A DNA stretch of 58,632 nucleotides from Copromyces sp. CBS 386.78 (GCA_030685235.1 MU839270.1:1-58632); one strand, 5' to 3'; numbered from the stretch's first letter, positions 36,930 through 48,265 are shown. Numbers and translations are program-made. Notes: generated by a model from the sequence alone, not told the origin.

Positions 36930-39900
36930 CCTACTACGATTGCTAAACATTTCTCCGTTAATATTTATTCTTCAACTTATTTAATTTTAGTAGTACCGCT
37001 TTTTAATTTATCGGCGGGTAGCCGACTTCTTATTCTCCTTATTTAATACGGTTAATTACTTAAATTATAATCCTTCGGATAAACCCTATTTAATTTATAT
37101 AGGCGAACTTTTTTTCGAAAGCCCTAACCTGTTTATTAAAATAGAAATCGAATAGTAGATAAAAAGTTTCTATTTTTAAATTCTTTATTAACGTAATTTT
37201 ATACGCCCTAATAATAATATTCAAATATTTAATTTAATATTTCATTAATTCAATTACTATCCTTCGTAATTTACTATAAATTTCGGTTGGTTAATGGAAA
37301 ATTAATGCTCCCTATATAATTATATGCCGAATATATTTAATATAAATTGCCTTCGTTCGTATAAAAGAATAACCCTAAATCTTCGCTACTAATTATATTA
37401 ATACGTTCGTTTATATAACTATTTTGTTTTTTACTACCTCTACGTATATTTAATAATTAAATTTCTAATTTAAATAAACCTTAAAAAATCTAATCGATTC
37501 TATTAATTTAAATATAATTCTTTTAATTTAAAGAATTTCTATTTTTAATTCCTTCATCCGTATAAAATATATAAATTCTATTTTATTTATTTCGAATTCT
37601 ATCCTTCTTTTAATTACCTAACCTAGATAAATATCTTATACTATTTAGAACGTCTAATAATTTTCTTCGGTAATTTTAATTACTATAACAATATTAATAT
37701 CGTTGGCGAAGCCGACGGTAGTTGCGTTTTAAATAATAGCTAACTTATAATATAATAAGGTAATAAAGAGAATAAAAAAAATTAGTAAAAAAAAAGAGCC
37801 TTACAATATACTTACTATAATATTATAAAGTTATGAAATTTTATCGTCGAAAAAAAAAAGCTTTTCTCTTAATAACGAAACTATTAACTTATTAGAAGAT
37901 TTATTTTAAAAACTATATTTCCTATAGTGTATATAAAAGTTACTTATAATTAACTCTAGCGAATATACCCTTTAAATCGAAGAATATAAAAAATATTACA
38001 ACTTTAAACTTCTATATTATATAAATTATATTAATAATTATTCAAACGGCGAACTCAGTTGAATAATTTACCTAATTACTTATTTAGCCCTCCGGAAGGA
38101 AATTATACTTTTCTACTACCTATATTAATATCTTTATTACGAAGGTTTTAAAAAAATTTCTAATATTATTAAAAAACGATATAAACTTCTATATTCTGAC
38201 TAATTTTTATTATTCGGTACTTTTTCTAAATTTTTTAAAAATAATTACTTTCGTATTTATAAACCGTTAGAAAAAATATTCGAACCGGAGGCTCGCTACA
38301 GCGAAAGCCGCTATCGCCTACTTAAATAATTCCCCGCAAGTTTTCAAAAATTTATTTAAAAACTAATCGATACTTAATACTTTATTTAACGCTATCTTCG
38401 AAAGGATTTCCCAAATATCCTTTTCGGTAATTAAATTATTAATAAGTATTAGCGTATCGCTATTTAATAATTAAATCTAATTTAATAGATAGTTTATTAA
38501 AACTGCTACTTTCGGGAAAAAACGGTCGGTAAAAATATTTTCTTTATTATTATAATTTTCGACTTTATTCGCTTACTTATTTAATTTAAAAAGTAATAAT
38601 TTTAATAAATCTATTAAATAATAGTTTTGTATCCTAGCCTACTTCTTTAATAGCTAAAATTTATTTAGGTCTTTTAATATATTTATTATATAATTGTACT
38701 ATTTTACTTTCTAAATTTTTATAATAAATTTCTTCTTTTTCATTGCCGCCTTTACAAACTTTTTCTAATTTAAAAGCATCCAATTCCCAAACTATATTTA
38801 CTATTTCCACTATACCTCCTTCGTTACCGTTTTATATTTTAAATTCTACTAATCCACTTATTTTCCCCAACCTTTCTTTCGGTATAAGACAAATTCCTCT
38901 ATAATATTAATAAATTCGCCGTTAAACCTATTAAATCCTAATTCGAACTCTTCTATTATTTCAATCCCTTCTAAAATCGATATTCGTTTTTCCGCCACTT
39001 CCCGTACCTTTTCTACGTCTATTAAATTCTAATTAAACCTTTCTTCTATTTCTACTTTCTTATTTCTTTTTCTTATTTAGATTTAAACTTTTTAAGGGCA
39101 ATAGTCCAAGCCTATTTACCCGTACTATTATACTCCCCAATATTCGGCCTTAATACTTTATAAAATTTATATATAATTAATTATTTTATTTTTCTCTCTT
39201 CTAATTGTATTTCCGAACTTCGTTAATTCTTTATAAAAGGTAACGAAATTAAATTTCTAACGCTATATTTATATAAATAATTTTATAACCCTTAAATTGA
39301 TCTTATTCTCTAAGTCCTAATTAGGGTAATAGAAATTATAATCCCCTACAATTATATATTAACCGGCCGGCAATTTTTCTTCGAAAAGTTCGAAAAAGGG
39401 AAATCCCTACTAATATTCTAACGTACATTAGAAAAAAATAGAGGAATAAATAAAATAAATAATTATTAATTTTCGTAAATTCTTTAATATTACTGCAATT
39501 TAATCCTCCTTAATTTAAAAATTTAAATCTTTTAAATTTTACTTCTTATTTATATAAATTACCGTTCTACCCTTCTCTAAATAATTGATACTATAATATT
39601 TATTACCCTTCGGCCAATAAATATCCCTATTTAAATTCTTACTTAACTCTTAAATCGATATAATATTATAAATCTCTTCTTATTCGAATAACGTTTTCCC
39701 TCTCTCGTTCATTTCACTACATTTTAATAAAATATTTTCAATTAAATTGTTAATTACCCTATAAAAAATTTCCTTCTAATCTAATAACGGGTTTAAGGGG
39801 TATTATTTTTTTAAAAGTAATAGTAGCAATTATAGGCGTAATAGCGATAGAACTAGTATAGGTACAATTATTTATATTTTAAAAACCGGTATAAACGTCT

Positions 39901-40351
39901 ATTAGGCCTATATTTACAAATTCCGGCCGAAAGTTATTTCTAATCTTTTTAAAGCGGCCTTTTTTTCCTCTTCTTATAAATAATCTTTTTAAAATTGTAA
40001 TTAAATAAGAATTAAAGGGAATATTGAAGATTATAATGTCCTCCTCTATTTTTATTATCGGCTTTAATATTAGTTTAATTAAATTTTTATAAATAATAAA
40101 ATTATAAAACCTTTTAACGTAATCAATTAATACCTTCGTGTAAACTACTCTTATAAATGGGTATCGCTTTTTATTGAAAGTGAAATACCCTAATTTCCTA
40201 TATAATTTATAAAAAATTAAAAATTTATTTTTATTCGAAAAGTAATTCTCTTTTCCTATATGTAGCCTATTGTATTTAACTTTACTGCAATAGTTATAAG
40301 CGTCCTCCTAGCGATAAAATTTCGCTGTTATCCGAAATACTAATATTTAAA
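36930..40351 (-). mobile_element. LINE copy 3, middle part (includes RT)
   Basis: Resumes exactly where the gypsy entered, with CCTACTACGATT matching LINE copy 1 around 4640-4680 in reverse. The RT catalytic site on the minus strand (about 37702-37716) reads GFAND, so one Asp of the FADD motif survives here, whereas copies 1 and 2 have NN. RT remains run from about 38450 down to 37380. The part ends at the TSD TATTTAAA (40344-40351) of the long-TIR element. Confidence 0.85.
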
Positions 40352-41112
40352 GAGAAAGTCTTTTCGGACAGTCGAAAATGTCTTCCCACACAGTCGCCCC
40401 ACCTACCTACACCCTTCCCGCGCGCTAATGCACCCCAAAATTTTTGAGCCAATTAGATCGCTCGCATCCATTTGAGTCTCCACACTCAGCTTGGCAGCGG
40501 TGTTCTTTTATAGATTTCACACTAGAAATTTGGGCATTACATTCTTTCATAGAATATCACGTGCCCAGCTCAGATGTGCGCCCAGATCTGCACCCAGATT
40601 GGCTACTTTACAGCGTACTTTATAAGGCACTTAGCGGCACGGTCGCACATCGCACGGCTGTCAGCGATTATCACAGCTGTCAATGACTGTTATAGCTGTT
40701 AGCGATTGGCTGTCACGGCTGTCACGGCTGTCAGCGATTGTCACAGCTGTCAGCGACTGTTACGGCTGTTAGCGATTGGCTGTTAGCGATTGTTACGGCT
40801 GTTACGGCTGTCAGCGATTGTCACGATTGCCAGCGGGTGTCACGTGTCAACTGTCAATTGCCAACGAGTGTCACGTGTTAACGGTTGCTAGCGAGTGTTA
40901 CGATTGCCAGCGCGTAATAACGTGAAATTTAAGGGCTTGGCGGGCGTGGTACGGTTTGTTGACGCTAAGAATAGGAGCGTGGAGACTTAGAATGGATCCG
41001 AGCGATCTGATTGGTTCAAAGATTTTTGGGGTGCATTAGCGTGCCTTGGCGCGCGGGAAGGGTGGGGCGACTGTGTGGGAAGACATTTTCGACTGTCCGA
41101 AAAGACTTTCTC
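40352..41112. mobile_element. 761-bp long-TIR (foldback) element, GAGAA termini, TSD TATTTAAA
   Basis: Flanked by TATTTAAA (40344-40351 and 41113-41120). TIRs of roughly 130 bp start GAGAAAGTCTTTTCGGACAG and share CAGTCGCCCCACC, CCCTTCCCGCGCGC, AATGCACCCCAAAA and GATCGCTCG. The 5' motif resembles that of the MITE at 31849. The centre (about 40645-40915) is a minisatellite of GGCTGTCAGCGATTGTCAC-like units. Long TIRs and an 8-bp TSD support a MULE-type origin. The open frame 40444-40686 is partly TIR and partly minisatellite and is not a gene. Confidence 0.92.
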
Positions 41113-41626
41113 TATTTAAAATATTATTAGGCGGAGGCTATAATTTAGAATATTTGTATATATATACGCTACTATCCTAAAAAAAAATTCTTTTAGAAAA
41201 AAATCGCGGCCTTCGTAATTACAACTTCTATTAAAAATATTATTCTTTCCTCCCCTTTGCATTTTTTCTTAAATTTAGCTTTAATAATTTCTACTTCCTT
41301 ATTCCTCTTCCTTATTTTTTATATAATCGATTTAAATTATTTTACATCGATACTAGCTTACGGGATTCCTTTAATTAAAACGGCTATAATATTTAAAAAT
41401 ATAACGGCCTTTTATTTAAAAACCTTTTTAATTTAAATTTAATATTTCTAATACTAATCTTTAATTAATTTATCGAAGATAATTATATAATCTCCGTTCG
41501 TTACTATTTTAATAATTGTATAAATTATTTTATATAAATTCTCCTTTAAAATGTTCTTAACGGCCTACTTTATATTATTATTTAAATGTATAGTAAATTC
41601 GGCGGCGATTTAGGCCCCTTTAATTG
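41113..41626 (-). mobile_element. LINE copy 3, 5' part
   Basis: Continues the LINE match (copy 1 about 1270 back to about 765) and stops at CCCCTTTAAT. There the dispersed repeat TGAAACGCCCAT begins, so about 650 bases of the LINE 5' end are missing. Confidence 0.8.
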
Positions 41627-41763
41627 AAACGCCCATGCCTAGAGGAGAGGAGATGCGCGGGCCCACCATAGGTATTACGAAAAGAACACGCACCAAAAGT
41701 CGCGCGGTCCGTGGGCCCGCTATCGATGCGAGGAAGGCGCGGCGGTTCTATCTATCCGGGTCT
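41627..41763 (+). repeat. Short GC-richer dispersed repeat (copy 2 of 2)
   Basis: Partner of 13216-13353, same orientation. Both begin AATTGAAACGCCCAT or ATTGAAACGCCCAT and end near GGGTC. Composition is close to normal. It is non-coding, and no TIR or tRNA boxes were found. Confidence 0.65.
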
Positions 41764-43050
41764 AATATATAGAAAATTCTACGTGTCGCTAAAACTACCC
41801 CTATCCTAAAAAGGAAGATTTGTGGGTGTGCGAAATATAGTCTCAAAAGTTATCGCAATATTGTACCGCCATTTCGTATATTTCCTAACTGTTCCAATTG
41901 ATATAGCTTATGCAAATCTATATATATCAAAACGGTTAAAATAATATAAAAGAGTATAAAATCGTCTCTATCACTATATTATTTATAGTAAAACGCGATA
42001 TAAAATACGGTCGGAGGCCGTATTACCGTAGTTTATCGCTATAAGTCCTATAATACCGGTTACGCGGCAGTCTGTAGATATTTGCGACCGTACTTACGTG
42101 CGACCGTATTTACGTGCCCAGATCACCTGCGCGAATTGCCGGTAACTCTGGCTTTCCCGGTAATTCGCTATCTTGTACCGGTAATTTTACGGTAATTAGC
42201 CAATACCAATAAGCCGATAAAACGTTATATACTAGACCACAAATACTTTTTATACTTTCTATCTTTTAATTCAACTAATATAAATACTAATAATAATACT
42301 ATCTTTTTTATTGTTACATTTCTATCGCAATACTAAAAATTATTTCGAATCTTTAAAATTTATTAATTTTAAGCCTTTAAACGATTACGCTATTATTTAT
42401 TCGGGTTTTACAGAAGTATACGCATCCCCTTACATTTGTATACTAAGGAAAGCGTACGACCGCTACCCTAAGAATATTATTACTACCTTCTATTTTTCTA
42501 CACTTATAAAATAATTACGACTACTTTTACTACCTTTCACTACTACCTTCATCTTTTCCCCTTCAATACTAATACCGCCATTTATAATAAATAAATAGTC
42601 GCAATTATAACGACAATTACGTTATTACCCCCAGACCTACCCAAAATTTCCCTATCAGTTAGACCGTTAGGAAATTTCTAGCACCTATTAGCTCCCTCCT
42701 AGAAAAGTATAAGAACCCCCCTCCCCCCCCCTCTCCTATCCTAAACTTTCTCTCCTTATTATACTTTACTTCTAGGGTTAATTTACTTTAATCTCTAAAA
42801 TCTTTTCATAAATTGAATACCCGGAAGTAATTAAAATTGGCGTCTAAATTTTAGGTAATTATACCCTCGGGTTGGTCCCCTACCCTCTATTCCCTTCCTA
42901 TCTCCTATTGCCTACTAACTTTATTTACTAATAATAGGGAATAAAAAAATTAAGGTCTATTACTACCGAAGTACTAATACTACTGAAAGGGTATTAACCC
43001 GGTAAATCTCCCGTTCCCCTACATACCCCCGGAAACCCCAGTGCAATTTA
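41764..43050. other. Unassigned region, moderately AT-rich
   Basis: Less mutated than the LINEs, particularly 41990-42210, with repeated CGACCGTACTTACGTGC-type units near 42090-42120 and CCGGTAAT repeats near 42140-42195. An open frame at 42311-42514 (67 codons) has no recognisable motif or support. A C-rich run lies near 42715-42733. No TIRs, LTRs or RNA genes were found. Confidence 0.4.
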
Positions 43051-43054
43051 CCAT

Positions 43055-43082
43055 CAACTTACTATTAATTGATAGTAAGTTG
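43055..43082. other. Perfect 11-bp inverted repeat (hairpin)
   Basis: CAACTTACTAT, a TAATTG loop, then ATAGTAAGTTG. Related TGCAATTTACCATC and GATAGTAAATTGCATC segments at about 43042 and 43153 form a further inverted pair, and GTAGGTAGGTCT occurs twice (about 43126 and 43198). It may be the edge of an undefined inverted-repeat element. Confidence 0.6.
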
Positions 43083-43299
43083 CACTCCCAACTATAATTG
43101 CTCAACTTGCTGCCCTGCGACGGTAGGTAGGTCTAGACTATAAATTGTCTAGCGATAGTAAATTGCATCTATAGTTCTAATTGGTCTAAGGCCCCGTAGG
43201 TAGGTCTGACCTATAGCCTGCATAATCCTGTATAAGCCTGTATAAGGTACGTAGGAACCGTATAGAAAATTTACGTTGGGAAGTCGCGAGCGAGGTGTT

Positions 43300-43600
43300 G
43301 TATTTATTTACGGATTGCCTACTGCCGGCTGCGTACGTACGGTCGCCTGCCTGCCGGTCGCCTGCCTGCCGGCCGCTTACTCCCGTACGGTCTACCTATT
43401 GCCGCCCAGCGCCTATACCCGGTACCGCCTAGCACTTATACCCGGTACCCGGTACTTGCACCGAGCGCCTGCACCCGGTACCGCCCAGCACCTGCACCCG
43501 GCACCCGGCACCCGGCACCTGTACCCAGCACCTGCACCCGGTACCGCCCAGTACCTGCACCCGGCACCGGGCGGCCGGCGCTGTACGCCGGTTTTGGGAT
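43300..43600. repeat. GC-rich minisatellite (CACCCGGTACCGCCCAGCACCTG-like units)
   Basis: A GC island in AT-rich DNA made of irregular units of CACCCGGCACC and GTACCGCCCAGCACCTG, preceded by TGCCGGTCGCC repeats near 43340-43370. The 122-codon open frame 43276-43644 (Pro/Ala/Thr/Gly-rich) arises from the repeat and I do not call it a gene. Confidence 0.75.
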
Positions 43601-44389
43601 ACGAGCTACGTATTAGGATTGAATTTATAATATTAAGTAAATAGCGTTGCGATACGATTAATACGCTTATAATTGAGGAGTGCGCTTAGGATTGGTATAT
43701 TTGGGATTAATACGCTTAGGGATATAAAGGTCTGCGAACGTTACGGTCGTTAATCTAGTTAAGGACTCAGGGGTAATTTTATATACTAATAACCTACGTT
43801 GGTATTCGGATATATACTATAGTTAAGGTCACTATTGGTTGGCATACACTATTCATTAGCAAGGGTTAGATAATTTGAAAGTTGTGCACGTTCGTAATTT
43901 AATATTATTACTAGATATTATAATAAACGTTAATATAAGTTAGTATACTACCGAAAGTAAGTAAATTGGATATTATCAATTTAAACGTACTATAAATTAT
44001 TATCCCTAAATTACAATAGGCCGTCAAAGTCCTATAACAATATTAATTTATATTTAAAAGTAAAACAATTATTATAAGATATATACCTTTATATCTATAT
44101 AATATCCTAGTTGACCTAGACTATACGAGGTTCGTAACTATCGCTACGCTTATAAACCCTAGAAATATCTACGATATATATTCTATCTATTAGTAAAGCT
44201 GGTAAGTTAATAATTAGGGGCTTACGGTCTTCGACGAATTGTAATTCGAGGGAAAGATTAATATAATTAAAGGGCTTAACTCTAGTTAGTATAAGGAAAA
44301 TACGCCGTTCGTTGTACTACTTTTGTTCGTATATAAAGATATAGTCGATACGGGCAATATTGTTACCCTCCGAATCGTCGGGGTTAACG

Positions 44390-44455
44390 GCACCGGAATT
44401 AGGGCTAGAGTTAGGGCCGGAATTGGGGCCGGGGCCGGGGCCGGGGCCGGCGTTA
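44390..44455 (+). repeat. GGGGCC-type short tandem
   Basis: Four consecutive GGGGCC units at about 44425-44448, preceded by degenerate AGGGCYRGA units. Four G4 runs could form a G-quadruplex on the plus strand. The open frame 44323-44544 spans it (Gly/Ala/Arg repeats) and is probably a by-product. Confidence 0.75.
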
Positions 44456-44819
44456 TCGGGCCGGTAGTATCTAATATAGTTGCCGATATTAAAGGTATAA
44501 CGCCGGAAGGTACTAAATACGGGCTATATAATAATTATAGTTAGCAAATCCGATCTCGGTTAAAAGGGGTTAAATTTGTATTTGGGCGAATTTATAGGGA
44601 AATTAAACGGTATTATTATAGTATTAGGATATTAAACGGTATTATAATCTTATATTAGACATATACTAAATATATATTAAGTATATACTAAATATATAAT
44701 TATATTAATATACCCTAGTATTATAGAGACTGTATATGTACGTTATACTAAATAATGTATATTGTATTAAGTATTCTAATAATAATATTTTAATATAAAT
44801 ACTTTTAATAGTTAATTCC

Positions 44820-44935
44820 GGCATAGGTATAGGTATGGTATTGGAGGGCATAAGTATAGATATAGGTATAGGTATAGGTATAGGTATAGGCATAAGTATA
44901 GGTATAGTATTAGAGGGTATTAGAGGGCATAAATA
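44820..44935. repeat. (GGTATA)n and TATTAGAGGGCA tandem repeats
   Basis: GGTATA hexamers, four or more in a row around 44866-44890, with interrupted units on both sides and TATTAGAGGG repeats at the end. The minus open frame 44705-44950 (Pro/Ile repeats) is explained by this array. Confidence 0.75.
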
Positions 44936-44949
44936 CGTACTTATTAGCA

Positions 44950-45656
44950 AATAACACCCTTTTATTGTATTATAGGCTACTAGCTGTAAACTTTAAAATT
45001 CCCGGTATACTATAATTTAAATCGTACGCCCGAAATAGAGTACGACGGAATAGATTAGAGATCGAAGTAGTGGATAATAATAAGTAGAATTTAGCGATAG
45101 GGTAGTAGATTTACTATATATTTGTTAATTTGCCGATAATATTTGGCCGGATATATATATTGTTAGTAGAGTTTAAAATATCGAATTCCGCTTCCTCGCG
45201 AATATATTTAGTCTTCTTCGTATTAGGCTACTTTTCGTCTTCGTAGAATAGATTATCGAATAAATTGGGGGCTTCTTTAATAATATAGTTAATTTAGTTA
45301 GTTAATTCTAAATCGTTAGTAATAAAGGAATTAAGTAGGGTAAATTGAATTATATAGATAATACGCTCTTATTCGAGGATTTACCGTTCTACTTCTTTAC
45401 GTACTATTAGTCGTTTCGGCCGTCCTTTTTAGTCGTTTGGTCGTTTAAATTATTAATAGTATTATCTATTCAATTAATATTATACTAATCCCGGGCGTCG
45501 GTTTTGTACATCGCCAGCATTTGCGGCCTAGGTCACGTAGTATAATTGAACTTGTGCTTATATACCTGTATACTTGTGTGCCTATACTTATATGCCTGTG
45601 CCTATGTGCCTATACCTAGCGGGCGCTAAGACTTTTTACTTTAGGGGATTTAGGGG
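44950..45656 (-). pseudogene. CACTA/TNP2-like transposase remnant, C-terminal part
   Basis: On the minus strand a frame from about 45440 to about 45000 stays protein-like with stops only at likely Gln codons: KGRPKRLIVRKEVER, then TLLNSFITNDLEL, IIKEAPNLFDNLFYEDEK and REEAEFDILNS. It continues the gene read at 46571-47115 once the long-TIR element is removed, and ends near the GGTATA array. A tandem of TATGCCTGTGCC-like units (45535-45615) lies close to the insertion. Function is that of the whole gene (see 55043-57802). Confidence 0.5.
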
Positions 45657-46570
45657 TACTTAGCTAGAGGTATATAGGGATGCTTTTATAATTGTACAAC
45701 GGTTTCTAACATCTATAGCGGTAGTACAACGGTAAAAAAAAATTATAACCGTACTACAACCGTACTACAACCGTTATAATATCTGCAACCGTACGGCAAC
45801 CGTTGCAATATTTGCAACTATAGGATTTTTTTATACATAACGTAATTAGACCTACTTTCTAAGAATTTTTTTTAAAATCCTTCCTTCCTACCTTCCTCCT
45901 TTAATATCGAACTTCCCCTTTATAAGGAAGCGAAAACGACCAAGTTTTTTTATTACTAATAACCCTAACACTAAAAATAGAAAAGGTACCAAAATGACCG
46001 CTATTTCTTAATAGTTATTTTGCACCCAGCTAGAGGTCCGTGCGCCCTCTATTTAACGAGAAATCTTAGTTTTAAAAAATTTACCGAACGGGTCTTTAGA
46101 AAAAAAAAAAAAAAAAAAAAAAAATCTAACTTCCCCTTTATAAGTAAGAAAAACTAGCCCTTTCCTTAAGAAATTTGGCCTAGTGGCCAAGTGGTTAATA
46201 AAGTAGTTCTTTATTTTTAGACTCTTGTTCGATTCCTCGCTATAACAAAAAAAAATTTTCTTTTCAAATTTAAAAAAAAAATTTAAAAAAAAAAAAAGAT
46301 ATTAGCCTAGGTTCGCGGTTTCCCTTTATAACCTTCGCAATTTCCCCTTATAAATTTTCTATACAATAAGAATTTTTTTGGCAATTACGTTATATGTGCA
46401 AAAATCCTATAGTTGCAAATCTTATAATGGTTGTAGGACGGTTGTAATACGGTTGCAACTTATTAAACCGTTGTACCACCCTATTCAAATCTATAATAGT
46501 AGTAAATCTCTATACCGTTGTACAACTATTATACTATAGTAATTTGAACCCTTATATTGTTAGGTAAGTA
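45657..46570. mobile_element. Long-TIR element with tRNA-like core, copy A (914 bp)
   Basis: Ends TACTTAGCTAG...TTAGGTAAGTA. Terminal inverted repeats of about 200 bp contain many CAACGGT and GCAACCGT units and the pair GCAACTATAGGATTTTT / AAAAATCCTATAGTTGC. A TA target duplication is likely. The interior holds the dispersed repeat with CCCTAACACTAA (about 45950), poly(A) near 46100-46123 and a tRNA-like segment. No protein is encoded. Copy B at 47116-48154 matches from end to end. Both sit in the same decayed transposase gene, which reads on between and beyond them. Confidence 0.82.
46177..46246 (+). ncRNA. tRNA-like (SINE-type) segment with A and B boxes, copy A
   Basis: TGGCCAAGTGG (46184-46194) fits the pol III A box TRGYNNARNNG, and GTTCGATTCC (46227-46236) fits the B box GGTTCGANNCC. 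The 32-base spacing is that of a tRNA. The 5' part (GGCCTAGTGGCCAAGTGGTTAA) resembles the acceptor and D-arm of a real tRNA, but the T stem and acceptor do not pair, so I do not call a functional tRNA. An A-run follows. Confidence 0.6.
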
Positions 46571-47115
46571 GAATAAATACTTATATTCCCGTTATAATCT
46601 AAACTTACTTATAATACTTTGCTTCCGCTAATAGGTTAAATAATCCAAGCGGACCATACTATTCGTAAAGCTTCCTATAATATATACCCAAATATATATT
46701 TAGGCGTAATACCTTTTTAATATATTTCTTAGCACGTTTAGGTAGGGTAATAACTTTTGCAATTACTCTAGCTACTATACCCCCTTCTTCGTCTTCCGTT
46801 ATAATATTATCCGCAATTTATCCTTTAGGTTCGTTATAGCCGCTTACCGCAATAATATTTATATTACTTAATATCGACGAATAATAAAATAATTGTTATA
46901 AAATAGAAGGTAATTAATTTAGCCTAGTTCTAATTCGAAATAAATTTGCCTTTAGATTATTAGTGGTTGCCTTTGCTATTGTATTGTATAGTTTCGTATA
47001 TTATCGTTTAGTAATTAAAACGTAATAGTTTATATTATTATATTCGGCTTCGGTATTTCTGGTATTTATTATTACGAAATTACTCTAAGCTATAGTTGCT
47101 AAAGCTTTAGTGAAA
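46571..47115 (-). pseudogene. CACTA/TNP2-like transposase remnant, middle part between the two long-TIR elements
   Basis: Minus-strand frame with few stops. From the copy B side: RNTEAEYNNINYYVLITKR, KLYNTIAKATTNNLK, EPKG-IADNIITEDEEGG, VITLPKRAKKYIKKVLRLN, then LGIYYRKLYE-YGPLGLFNLL near 46650. The last block resembles the HYxxLxxEYGxxxxxNxLxGEDKH stretch that I associate with fungal transposases of this type, from memory. It is flanked on both sides by TA-ended insertions. Confidence 0.5.
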
Positions 47116-48154
47116 TACTTAGCTAGGGGTATATAAGGATGCTTTTATAGTTATATAGTAGTTATACAACGGTCTCTAGTATTTGCAGCTATAGTGCAAC
47201 GGTTTCTAGCACTTGCAATAGTAGTATAACGGTTTAATAAGTTGCAACCGTACTGCAACCGTCCTGCAACCGTTGTAACATTTGCAACTATAGGATTTTT
47301 ATATATATAATGTAATTAGACCCACCTTCCCAGAAAATTTTTTAAAATCTTTCCTTCCTACCTTCCTTCTTTAATATTGAACTACCCTTTCATAAGGAAG
47401 CGAAAACGACCAAGTTTTTTTCTTCACTAATAACCCTAACCCTAAAAATAAAAAGGGTACTAAAATGAGCGCCATTTCTTGGCGGTTATTTTATACCCGG
47501 CTGGAGGTCCGTGCGCCCTCTATTTAACGAGAAATCTTAATTCAAAAAAATTTTACCGAATGAGTCTTTAGAAAAAAAAAAAAAAAAAAAAACTAACTTC
47601 CCCTTTATAAGTAAGAAAAACCAGCCCTTTCTTTAACAAATTTGGCCTAGTGGCCAAGTGGTTAATAAAGTAGTTCTTTATCTTTAGACTCTTGTTCGAT
47701 TCTTCGCTGTGGCAAAAAATTTTGTTCTTTTCGTATTAAAAAAAAAAAAAAAAAAAGAAAAAAGAAAAAAAAAGAAAGAAAAAAAAAAAGAAAAGAAAAG
47801 AAAAAAGAAAAGAAAAAGAAGAAAAAATAAAATAAAAAAAGGAAAAAAAAGGAGAAAAAAAAAGGAAAAAAAAAAAAAGAAAAAAAAAGAAAAAAAATAT
47901 TAGCCTAGATTCGCGATTTCCCTTTATGACCCTCGCGATTTCCCCTTGTAAAAGAATTTTTTTAGCAATTACGTTATATGTGCAAAAATCCTATAGTTGT
48001 AGATATTACAACGGTTGCAAAACGGTTACAATATAGTTATAGCTTATTAAACCGTTGTACCACCCTATCCAAATTTACAATAGTAGTAGATCTTTATACC
48101 GTTGTATAACTATTATACTATAGTAATTCGAACTCTTATATTATTAGGTAAGTA
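47116..48154. mobile_element. Long-TIR element with tRNA-like core, copy B (1,039 bp)
   Basis: Same ends and structure as copy A (TACTTAGCTAG...TTAGGTAAGTA), with the tandem GCAACCGT TIRs, CCCTAACCCTAA at about 47434-47445, GGTCCGTGCGCCCTCTATTT near 47505-47524 and the tRNA-like part at 47644-47712. It is longer because of a 160-base A/G tract at 47739-47898. The Lys-rich open frame 47709-47903 is just this tract. Confidence 0.82.
47644..47712 (+). ncRNA. tRNA-like (SINE-type) segment with A and B boxes, copy B
   Basis: A box TGGCCAAGTGG at 47651-47661 and B box GTTCGATTC at 47694-47702. Nearly identical to copy A over the whole stretch, with only a few transitions. The poly(A)/(GA) tract begins 3' of it, as expected for a SINE tail. 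Confidence 0.6.
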
Positions 48155-48265
48155 AGTTAGTAATTTAATATTTACTTTAAATATTGTTTCTTTATTTTTA
48201 TTTTATTTATTTCTATAGTTTGGTTAGATAATAGATTTTTATACTTCCTATATATAATATTTAAT
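48155..48265 (-). pseudogene. CACTA/TNP2-like transposase remnant, short piece between copy B and LINE copy 2
   Basis: Only 111 bases of the host gene remain here. The minus-strand reading NLLSNQTIEINKIK is protein-like. Its right end, TATATAATATTTAAT (48251-48265), is the RIP-altered duplicate of TATATAATGTTCGAT at 55043-55057. Confidence 0.4.

Noticed and set aside
40444..40686. 80-codon open frame with normal codon use
   Set aside because: Lies across the TIR and minisatellite of a foldback element; the mirrored TIR shows non-coding conservation.
43276..43644. 122-codon open frame rich in Pro/Ala/Thr
   Set aside because: It follows a GC-rich minisatellite; no motif or start context supports a protein.
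46177..46246. Functional tRNA gene
   Set aside because: A and B boxes fit, but the T stem and acceptor do not pair and the segment is repeated inside a mobile element; kept as tRNA-like.
47709..47903. Lys-rich open frame
   Set aside because: Translation of an A/G tract that is the tail of the tRNA-like segment.
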